Source of the DNA: Mimachlamys varia
Taxonomy: Eukaryota; Mollusca; Bivalvia; Pectinida; Pectinidae
Assembly: GCA_947623455.1 (NCBI GenBank)
Contig: OX392545.1
Coordinates: 28,595,001-28,659,000, forward strand
DNA: 64,000 nt
Reading direction: 5' to 3'
Part shown: one piece after another, positions 22,601-34,600 of the stretch
Layout of the letters: every line of letters begins with the position of its first letter
How positions within the stretch are numbered: position 1 is the stretch's first letter
Program-made: the position numbers and the translations under genes
The notes under the pieces: model-generated
Told to the model about the DNA's origin: nothing
The model's input: only the letters and a program-made list of their open reading frames with translations
Database searches by the model: none

Positions 22601-25600
22601 CAAGTTCTATCTAGATCTGAAATCAATGGAAGTTACATCATTTTCAGGATATTTTATGTTTGGTTAAGAAAAACATGATATTAAAAGGAATTTGCCTCAA
22701 AATACATGATATTAACCGAATAAAATTACATAGATTATATAGAGAGAGAAATGGTGCATGGGAAAAACATGATATAAAGAGGAATGTGCTATTAACAGGA
22801 GTGATATTAAGTGGAGTCCACTGTATTTGAAATCTTTGTTACAGCTAAAGCATCAGGTGCTGTAGGAGTGGTGTACTATGTGGAGACTACAGGAGATATC
22901 AACTACATCATCACAACAGCGAATCAGGCACCGTACGCCATCCTGATGGGTCCAGACCTGTTTACGTTGTAAGTTATTAAAGATTAACTTCCTAAATTGT
23001 TAAGGTTATCAGGGGATAACTTCACTGGAACACGGATAAATTCAATAATCGGCAAAGTCAGTTATGTATAATTTACCGGTGTTCCATTTAGTTATCCCCC
23101 AATAACCTAAACATAATAGAACGTTTATCCTTATAGTTTCGATACGGTATATTTCCTTGAAATGTTCGTAACTATTTTGTTCATTATATTCCCATCTTTG
23201 GACACAGGTTTCATTTCAAAACTAATAAACGTGAGAATGGTTCAATAAATGTGGTAACAGCATGAAATTTACATATATCGTCGTTTGCTCCGCCCCCTTT
23301 ATTGTTGTTAACGGACGTCACACATTGTGTTTCAAAGTGGAGGATTTGCATAGCTCTGCCCACATGTATTGGTGTCGACGTCATTAAAATTTGGCACGTG
23401 TTTGAGGACGGTTATGAGGTGATGATGATAGTCTGTGGAACAATGGTTATGTAAATATTAACCATTAACAGCACAGCTCAGTTAACATCATAAAACCCCC
23501 AGACAACCAATACAGGCACCAAAACACCATCATGATACATATAGTCTGATATTGTGATCACGATGGCTATCCAGATATATAGTAAAATAACATCAGAATC
23601 AAAGTGAATTTGGGAAAGATCTGTTGCAATTAATTGATTAATTATTGACAGCAATATGTACAATGTATGATTACTAAAAATTGTATAAAATGAGCCTGAC
23701 TAAAGTTTCACACCATTTTGACATGCAAACCAAGCTGGAGCTGTCACTCACAACTTGGGAGTATCAGCTATAAAGGCCAATATAGGCAATTCTTCGCTAA
23801 GACCTAAGCAGGCCGAATACACTGTATCAGCCCACTTAGGCAAGAAAGTTATAGAGTCTCTCATATCAAGAATATTAGAGCTTTATGAATTGATAGAAAG
23901 GAAAAGTGACATAAACAAAGATGCCTATGTAGAGAAACAGGTAATTGATTCCAAAATTTGTCATCAACAAAAACAGAACATCATGAACCGTCACAAAAAT
24001 CAAAGTATATACTAAATAGAATATAACACAGCCATTTCCATATCAGGCCATGTATCAACCCTCGACATGGTCTGAAATGGCCAATACCAAACCTTGGGCC
24101 CTCGGGCCATTATTGGGATCTCGGGTTGATACAGGGCCTGATATGGAAATGGCCATGTAATATTCTCTATATAATTTACTTATTGTATAATTTAAAACAA
24201 CAATCCCTGTAAATATTATAGGTATATAAAAAAGAATTTATTATTATTGTGAATTGCACAATACTGAAAAATTACTTCATTCATTGCATGATATAGTATT
24301 GTCTCCCTAAATCAGGACAAGAAATAGAATTCCGGAATCACTTGTCCTTATAATGGCAAGTTTGTGTTAAAAAGTACTGCCCCAAAGTTTAAACTTAGTG
24401 GTCCAATTTAGCTTAGTAGGTGTTGTATTATTGAAAGGAAAAGGAAAAATTTGAAGAAACAATTGCATTAGGGCAAGTGGTCACCAATATTTACAATTAC
24501 CTGCCCATAGTAGTCAGATTTGCTGGTGTGGGGCCATCGAACATATACCTGTAAGTTAATTTGCTGTACTGAAATTAAACAATACATAATACTAATGTTT
24601 ACAGGAAAAATGTACAGAGTCTGTGGAACTCTGGGAAGATTAATGGAATGATGGTCATACATTTGGACAACACTACGATACCAGTTCAATTTTCTCCAGA
24701 CAGCTCCTGTCCCAATGACCAGTACGGTAAGTGTTATAAAGGAACGGTACAATTATTTTAGATACATACAATCTGATTAAAATACAGATCCTTACTTTTA
24801 CTTCCCAATCTGATTAAAATCATATCTTGATCTCCGCGCCGTTCACTAAACTTCTCTCTGCTGCTTAGAGATCTGAGATAATCCAATAGGGGGTCATGTC
24901 CTGATGACCTTTCGCATTAGCCAATCAAATTACTACTGGCAGAATCTTGACAGTGAATTTTGAGGCGACAAAGCTTGCATAAACACATTTTTCCGTTTAG
25001 TCATTTTGTCACCAAAAAGTTCGAGCAGAATAATGTGACGAAATGGCTTGCTGCAAGATGACAGGTCGTTGGAAAATTATTTCAGTGTTAAGTAAAGAGG
25101 CGACAAAGGTCGTCTGGAAGTGACCTCTTATGGGATGTTGTCAGATCCTTGTAAAACGGAGTGAGAACAAGGATCTGTATTTTAATCAGATTGCTTTACT
25201 CCCCTACATCAGGATCTGACAGCATCCCATAAGAGGTCATGTTCTGGTGATCTTTGTCATCTCTTTACTTCACACTAGTCTAGTAGAATTTCCCAAAGAT
25301 GCTGTCGCATGCAGCAAATCATTTTGTCACAACATTGCACATTAACTTTTTTGTGACGAAAAGACTAACATATGATTATACAAGCTTTTTTGTCTCAAAA
25401 ATTCACATTCAAGATTCTGAAAGTAGTAATTTGATAGGCTAAATGCACCTGAACGCGACCCCCTATAGGATGTTGTCAGATCTTGATGCAGCAGAAAGAA
25501 GTTTACTGAATGGCGCGGAGATTAAGGTATGATTTTATTCTGCAGATGGACATAAATATTTTGGATGCCAATCATTCTCTTGAATTATTTTTGTATATCC

Positions 25601-28600
25601 TGCCAAGCTAAGGTGACATAATTGTAAAAGGATGACCCAATAGTGGTGGCATGTCAACTCAAAAATTTCAATTCAATATTTATGTAAGGAAGATAACTAT
25701 GAATAGAATTTTATCAAACTCCCTATAAGTTCTATTATATCATTTCCACACCCAATTAAAATATGGCCGTTTGGGTGGTGCAGTGGTGATAACACACATT
25801 TATTTCATTTGTACCAGTGAAATATCGAAAAAATTTCATTCTATAAAAGTGATATTTTTCACTAGTGAAAAATATCACTTTTTCTGATTTAACCAATCAG
25901 AACACTGCTTGCAAATGACATTTGGGAAAATCAAAAGCTGCCACTGCAGATTTTCCTATAAAAATGTAATAAACAGAATATCTAACAGTGCTGCGCACTC
26001 ATGAAAAAATATCAAAATATTAGCCCCACTCGTGAAATATATTTGGTATTACTGAAGACACTGTTAGCAGATATCCTCTATGCCTTTCACCAGGGCGTCC
26101 AAGGTTCAATGTCTAAATGTATGGGGTCACCTGCCTGACCACGTGGGTTTCCTCCAGGTACTCTGGTTTCCTCCCACAATAAAACCTCTGCACAGTAACA
26201 TACATGTACAGGCCAACAAAAGTGATTAATATAGATTTAATAACTTGTTTCAGAATTGTTGTTAAATAAATGGAAGTTTATATGAGATATGGCTGCCAAT
26301 GACTATCTTGGATTTTAAAACCCTAAGTATTAAGTGAACACAAATGATTTTGTTGTTCTGTGAGATTTAAACCGTTTAAAATACTTAAATAGCACACTAG
26401 TGTGGAACTCCATTTGAATTGTGATGCTTCTCAAGTCACCTCATGAATAAAAGTAAGTTTTCAATTTCTGTTTAACTACACAGTCATCATAAGGAACATG
26501 GAGATTGTTTTTTCATTTTTTTTGTTTTTTGTTTGCTGACATTCAATATACCAGCTTTTTGAGATCCCTGGATAGCTGTATGTATTTCAGGTAACAAATC
26601 AGTATCTCATATTAGGAATAAGATTCATCAGTTTGGTGTGAATGATATATACTGAGATTGCTTTTTGTACACAAACAGGAATTGAAAACTTAATTTGCGA
26701 GCTTTTGAAAACGTCTGTTTCCTCAGTATCTCAGTATAAATCAGTATCTCTCTTTCCACGTGTTGTAGGTCTCTACCACGAGAATAATGACTACGGTAAA
26801 TGTGCACAAGGACAATGGAACCCCAATGGTAACAGCATGATGTTCCAGGATTACGCCTTTCCCATCTTTGTCTTGAAGAACGAGAAGGAAGTGGACTATC
26901 TGATACATGATGTAATTATTGGCCAGTGAAATGCTCAATGATTATGTAAATTATGTGTTGTATTTGTAAGATTTATATTAAGTTTCTCAACTCATCTCCC
27001 CCTGAAATTTCAAATTCACCTCTGGGTTGGAATAGTTAGATATGTCTTCAGGGGTGAATTAATTAAAAACTGGATACAATCTGATTAAAATACAGATCCT
27101 TGTTCTCACTCCGTTTTACAAGGCTCTGACATCATCCCATAAGAGGTCACCTCCAGATGACCTTTGTCGCCTCTTTACTTAACACTAAAATAATTTTCCA
27201 ACGACCTGTCATCTTGCAGCAAGCCATTTCATCACATTATTCCATGTGAACTTTTTGGTGATGAAATGACTAAACGGACAAATGCGATTATGCAAGCTTT
27301 GTCACCTCAAAATTTTATTGTCAAGGTTCTGAAAGTAGTAATTTGATTGGCTAATGCAAAAGGTCATCGGGACGTGACCCCTATGGGATTTTCTCAGATC
27401 TTAACACAGTACAGAGAAGTATACAGAAAGGCGCGGAGATCATTGCAGATATGATTTTTATCAGATTGAAACTGGATATGAAATGTTGTAAGAGGAAATG
27501 TCGAAATGTCGGAATACTATATATGGAGATTTTTAGCTTTCATTGACGATGTTGTGTGTGGGGGTTGGATGTGGCTGCAAGGGGGTGGCATATGTGACAA
27601 GAGAGACCACAGTCCTGGACAGACCCAGTCTGTTATTTATGTCTAGATTCCATATTGTCTGACATTCTGATAGACACAGAACAGAGAAGATAGACATAGG
27701 CAATGTGAGAAATAGAGTTTTACATCAACATTATTGTTATCTTTGTGAACACATTAACACTATAACTAACATCAGTTTATTATATTATTTTGTTTTCAGT
27801 GCTTTGAGAAGTTCAACAAACCACATACTAAGGGACATCCAAGGGACTATCCCCTCTGTGCTGTAGAGCTGAAGGTAAGATGAGATTGTGATGTAGAGGT
27901 GAAGCAAGACTTAGGATGAGATTGTGATGTAGAGGTGAAGTAAGTCTTAGGATGAGATTGTGATGTAGAGGTGAAGCAAGACTTAGGATGAGATTGTGAT
28001 GTAGAGGTGAAGTAAGTCTTAGGATGAGATTGTGATGTAGAGGTGAAGCAAGACTTAGGAGAAGATTGTGATGTAGAGGAGGTGAAGACTTAGGATAAGA
28101 TTGTGATGTAGAGGTGAAGTAAAACTTATGATGAGATTGTGATGTAGAGGTGAAGCAAGACTTAGGATGAGATTTTGATGTAGAGGTGAAGTAAAACTAA
28201 GAATGGGATTGTGATGTAGAGGTGAAGTAAAACTTTGGATGAGATTATGATGTAGAGGTTAAGTAAAACTTTGGATGGGATTGTGATGTAGATGTGAAGT
28301 AAAACTAAGGATGAGATTGTGATGTAGAGGTGAAGCAAGACTTAGGATGAGATTGTGATGTAGAGGTGAAGTAAAACTAAGGATGGGATTGTGATGTAGA
28401 TGTGAAGTAAAACTAAGGATGAGATTGTGATGTAGAGGTGAAGCAAGACTTAGGATGAGATTGTGATGTAGAGGTGAAGTAAGACTTAGGATGAGATTGT
28501 GATGTAGAGGTGAAGTAAGACTTAGGAGGAGATTGTGATGTAGAGGAGGTGAAGTAAGACTTAGGATGAGATTGTGATGTAGAGGTGAAGACTTAGGATG

Positions 28601-31600
28601 AGATTGTGATGTAGAGGAGGTGAAGTAAGACTTAGGATGAGATTGTGATGTAGAGGAGGTGAAGTAAGACTTAGGATGAGATTGTGATGTAGAGGAGGTG
28701 AAGTAAGACTTAAGATAAGATTGTGATGTAGAGGAGGTGAAGTAAGACTTAAGATAAGATTGTGATGTAGAAGTGAAGACTTAGGATGAGATTGTGATGT
28801 AGAGGAGGTGAAGTAAGACTTAGGATGAGATTATGATGTAGAGGAGGTGAAGTAAGACTTAGGATGAGATTATGATGTAGAGGTGAAGTAAGACTTAGGA
28901 TGAGATTGTGATGTAGAGGTTAAGTAAGACTTAGGATAAGATTGTGATGTAGAGGTGAAGTAAGACTTAGGATGAGATTATGATGTAGAGGTGAAGCAAG
29001 ACTTAGGATGAGATTGTGATGTAGAGGTTAAGTAAGACTTAGGATAAGATTGTGATGTAGAGGTGAAGTAAGACTTAGGATAAGATTGTGATGTAGAGGT
29101 GAAGTAAGACTTAGGATGAGATTGTGATGTAGAGGTGAAGCAAGACTTAGGATAAGATTGTGATGTAGAGGTGAAGTAAGACTTAGGATGAGATTGTGAT
29201 GTAGAGGTGAAGTAAGACTTAGGATGAGATTGTGATGTAGAGGAGGTGAAGTAAGACTTAGGATGAGATTGTGATGTAGAAGTGAAGGAAGTCTTAGGAT
29301 GAGATTGTGATGTAGAGGTGAAGTAAGACTTAGGATGAGATTGTGATGTAGAGGTGAAGTAAGACTTAGGATGAGATTGTGATGTAGAGGAGGTGAAGTA
29401 AGTCTTAGGATGAGATTGTGATGTAGAGGTGAAGTAAGTCTTAGGATGAGATTGTGATGTAGTGGAGGTGAAGTAAGACTTAGGATAAGATTGTGATGTA
29501 GAGGTGAAGAAAGACTTAGGATGAGATTGTGATGTAGAGGCGAAGTAAGACTTAGGATGAGATTGTGATGTAGAGGAGGTGAAGTAAGACTTAGGATGAG
29601 ATTGTGATGTAGAAGTGAAGGAAGTCTTAGGATGAGATTGTGATGTAGAGGAGGTGAAGTAAGTCTTAGGATGAGATTGTGATGTAGAGGAGGTGAAGTA
29701 AGACTTAGGATGAGATTGTGATGTAGAGGAGGTGAAGTAAGTCTTAGGATGAGATTGTGATGTAGAGGAGGTGAAGTAAGACTTAGGATGAGATTGTGAT
29801 GTAGAGGAGGTGAAGCAAGACTTAGGATGAGATTGTGATGTAGAGGTGAAGTAAGACTTAGGATGAGATTGTGATGTAGAGGTGAAGCAAGACTTAGGAT
29901 AAGATTGTGATGTAGAGGTGAAGTAAGACTTAGGATGAGATTGTGATGTAGAGGTGAAGTAAGACTTAGGATAAGATTGTGATGTAGAGGTGAAGTAAGA
30001 CTTAGGATGAGATTGTGATGTAGAGGTGAAGCAAGACTTAGGATGAGATTGTGATGTAGAGGTGAAGTAAGACTTCGGATGAGATTGTGATGTAGAGGAG
30101 GTGAAATAAGACTTAGGATGAGATTGTGATGTAGAGGCGAAGTAAGCCTAGGATGAGATTATGATGCAGGACCCTTATAAAACTGTGTACCTAAGGCCAC
30201 TTGTTCAAAGATCTATTGTTATTATATATACCCCCAATAAGGTAACGGGGGTATATAGAAATCACACTGTCGGTGTGTGTGTTTGAACTTTGTGTACAGC
30301 ATATCTTAAGAAAATCCTGGTCAGATTGGGTTCTTCACACCATATGTAGCATCACATGAAGAAGGTCTACACCTAACTAGATTGTTATGGTAATTGACCA
30401 TTGTTTAAAGGCCCAATATACGTAACTTCAGGAAATTTTGGGGGATTCTTAAAAATTACGAAAAAAATCCCAGTTGATAACCATGCAAAAATAAGTCTAA
30501 AACGAAGTAAACCTGAGTGGTAACTAACAAGAAACTCTTGACAAAAAAAAATCCAAAGAACTGAAAATAATTCGGGTTGGTCCCACTTCAACAACAAACC
30601 GAAGGTAGAAGACAGTTAAAAATGGACGTGTGTTTACAAATACCGTGTTTCAACTGCTTCTGTACCGGTAACCACGTAAGAATTCATCTTGAATATTGTT
30701 GATATCTAAAAATACAAAAAGGTTATCATGCTTGATTTTCGCTTCAAGTTTTGCAGAAATTTATGTTTATTGGGCCTTTAAAGTCATACTTGACTCATTT
30801 TGCTTTTATTTACCTACAGGACAGTATGTCTGGGTCCAAGGATACCGTGACCTGTGTCCGCCGTAACAACATGCAGGTTAGCCTTAACCCTGAGACCTAC
30901 TGTGACCCCCTAGGTGACAACAATATAGTGGCACCATTGAAAGCCATACCAAGTACAGAGGACTACCCAGACAACTCTGTCATTGTGGCAGCTGCTAGGG
31001 TAAGATGGTTTAATATGTTTGTATAGGGTACTCATTAAAAGCCGGTTGCCGGCAAAAGTAGCCTGTTATTCACCAACTTTGAAACTGTTATTTTTTCAGA
31101 ATTTTATATATGTCACCATTACAGAATGTGAAAATTCAACCGGCTATTCTTTTGAAGTCAACCAATTATTGCAAAACTTAGTGAGAACCCTGTTGTATAG
31201 AATGATATTGGAATGCTGTACATCAGGATATTTTAGTTAAATTTGCAGTGAAATCTTTTTTGATATGTTTATTTCGCCCTTTGTGTTGATATAACTTGAA
31301 AATTTAAAGACAAAATAAAAAAAATAAAAAAAATTGCGTTGTACAGTAACTTATTTATAATTTCCAGTTACTATTACTTGTATCTTATTTAAAATTTTCG
31401 ATGCCTATAGGTCACTTTATGTTTATCTTGAACTCCCAGAGAAGATCTGTGAAGGTGGATGGGAGACTCCATCACCAATTAAATATTAAAAGTGATTTAA
31501 TACAAGGAATGATAGGAGGCAATTAACTATGGAATAGCTCTAAATGTAAATAATACCAGGAAATGACAGCATCAGTTGATTTCATTCTCCCAGATGGACA

Positions 31601-34600
31601 CGTTTTCCATGTTTGAGAACGTGTATCCCGGAGCGGACAGTCATGTAACAGGAATCGTGGGACTGCTCGCTGCAGCGGAGGCCATTGGTAAAGTGAAGGA
31701 TCGCATTGTCAATCAGACTAACACCAAGGACATTCTATTTGCTTTCTTCCAGGGTGTGAGTATATGTACCGTTATTACAGGGAAGATGCTACCTTAAGTT
31801 ACAAATTACCACCCTTTTCTAGTCGTTGTAAGTAATTAAAATGATGTAGTATTGTCAGTTTTAAGATTTTTGTTAACCTTTTTTATGCCCCTGTCATGAA
31901 ATGGGGGGGCATATAGTGTTACCCATGTCCATTCCGTCGCGTCCAATTTATGTCTCACAGACATTTCTAGTTATTGACTGATTAAGAAGGCCTTTTACTA
32001 CCAGTGTTATTGGAATTCGTTACGTGATCCAGGAGCTGTTACATTAACTACCAATTGTTTGCCTAATGCTGGAGGCTTTTGATAATCAGTGTATTGGACT
32101 ATTTTTTAGAGATGTCCAATATCATGGCTTAATTATGCTTTCCTAATACATCAGGTATTTGACTTATAGTGTTATGGACTATGTTTGCCTGATCTTATTT
32201 GACTATGTTATGGACTATGTTTGCCTGATCTCATTTGACTACCTATGGTATGGACTATGTTTGCCTGATCTCATTTGACTTCCGATGTTATGGACTATGT
32301 TTGCCTGATCTCATTTGACTATATGTTATGGACTATGTTTGCCTGATCTCATTTGACTACCTATGGTATGGACTATGTTTGCCTGATCTCATTTGACTAC
32401 CTATGTTATGGACTATGTTTGCCTGATCTCATTTGACGACCTATGTTATTGACTATGTTTGCCTGATCTCATTTGACTACCTATGTTATGGACTATGTTT
32501 GCCTGATCTCATTTGACTTCCGATGTTATGGACTATGTTTGCCTAATCTCATTTGACTATATGTTATTGACTATGTTTGCCGGATCTCATTTGACTACCT
32601 ATGTCATGGACTATGTTTGCCTGATCTCATTTGACTATCTTTGTTATGGACTATGTTTGCCTGATCTCATTTGAAGACTTATGTTATTGACTATGTTTGC
32701 CTGATTCAGGAGGCCTTTGACTACATCGGTAGCAGCAGAGTGGTGTATGACATGGAAAACAAGAAGTTCCCTCAGGAACCAGTATCAGGGGAAACACACA
32801 TCCACCCTATCAACCTGCAACACATCTCTCACTTTGTCGAGGTCAACCAGCTCGGTCACCGTGACGACGGTAAACTCTGGCTGCACACGGACCCGATCAG
32901 TACCAGCAGTCTGCCTATTTCTGACGAGGTAAGCCGCTCTCTGTAACACCGAATCATGTCGGCATGGGGAGTTAAGTTCAGACCATCTTTAGCTGGTTAA
33001 ATCTGTTTTATAAGTCATCAAGTCTGTCTATACTCAATCATTATCTTAAGGTTCTGCAGATGAAAACCATGCCTTAAATCTAGATATTATTTTTTTGATG
33101 CAATAAACAAGTTAAAAGAAATCCAAAGAGAAGGTTGAGAGATAGCAATGCTTTTTGTCCTATCTCTGTGACATTCATAAATGAAAAGTATTATTAAAAT
33201 TTTCCTCAAATGAACATGTCCTGATTTTTTTCTTTGTCATTTTGGATTCTATGCTGTATAAATAGTATAACTAAAAAATCCATCATTTGTTTTAAGAGAA
33301 ATATTGTTTATTAGATTTAGGTACCAAAACTGTAGGAATATTGTTTATTATACTTTACTGTATTGTAGTACAGTATGTATGTTTTATTTGTAGGTTGATG
33401 ACATGATAAAGAAAATCACAGATATCGGAGCAACAGTAGACTTACAGTTGGGTACAGCAGCCTCCTCCAAACCTCTGCCTCCATCCTCAGTCCAGCGATT
33501 CCTGAAGAAGAGAAAGATTCCAGCCGTGGTCATAACAGACCACCAGAACAGCTTCACCAACAAGTAGGACTTGCACAGAAGCTTGTTAGATTAATCCTAA
33601 CTGGTAAACTAGACAACGGGAATTAGGCTGTGAAATAATTTTGTATGTACATGTGTAGCTGATCTAGACCGAGTCGATCGTCGGCGACCAGATAGCTTAA
33701 TTGGTTGAGCATCGGTCTAGAGTCCGGAAGGTCCGAACTTTGAACCCTGTTTCTGGCCGTGCATTTTTCCTCTCCTGTTACACATGTACTTATTAGTGGG
33801 GAATGGAGTCAAAGTGACAGGTTTTTGTATCACCTTAAAAGGCAATGTAGAGGTATAACTGAGTTTTTGTCGTCATCGGTTGTGTCGTCCAACAAAAGGT
33901 ATTCGTGTGATAAGTTGAGTTTCCTTTGGCCTATCAAACTAAAACTCCATACAGTGCTTTCTTACTGGAAGCCCATTGTGAAAGGTGAAAGATCAAGGTC
34001 ACTGTTACTATAAATAGAACTGAAGTCCAAAAAGTCTCTGTAAAAAAAAAAAATCCTTTGTCAAAAAGTGTTTTTTCTTTTGTCTACTGGTGGCCATAAA
34101 GTGACTTATCCACCTCCAGTAACTCATATCATCATATTGAACACCTTTCTGAAATATGGAAGAAATTTGTATGCAGGTTCTTTTGTTTTGGGGCAAAAAC
34201 ATGGGAATTTTGAGAACTTGCGTTAAAGTCCACTTTTTATAGTGTCACTGATAAAGGATTCAATTGAAACTTTGGGTAGTAACTGATATCATCATACGGA
34301 ACACCTTACTGAAATTTGAAGGAAAATGATTTGCGGATTCTTCTGTTTTGGAGCAAAAACATGGGAATTTTGATATCATAATTTACGTTAGCATCCACTA
34401 TTTATAGTGTTATTGATATGTAATTAAATTGAACCTTGGCCAAGTTACAGATATCATCATGCTGTATGTATTTTGTCTACTAATTTTTCCGTTTGGACTT
34501 TGACGTTAATCGACAAAGTGGGAAAAGCAAGACATATATGAAGGCGTAATTCTTCTCACATTTCGCAAGTACTGGTATTTCCTTTTAGCTTACCAGAGGC

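Noticed and set aside
27800..30165. Exon 6 array as a coding repeat domain
   Set aside because: Units contain in-frame TAG/TGA stops and real exon 6 ends at a good donor before it.
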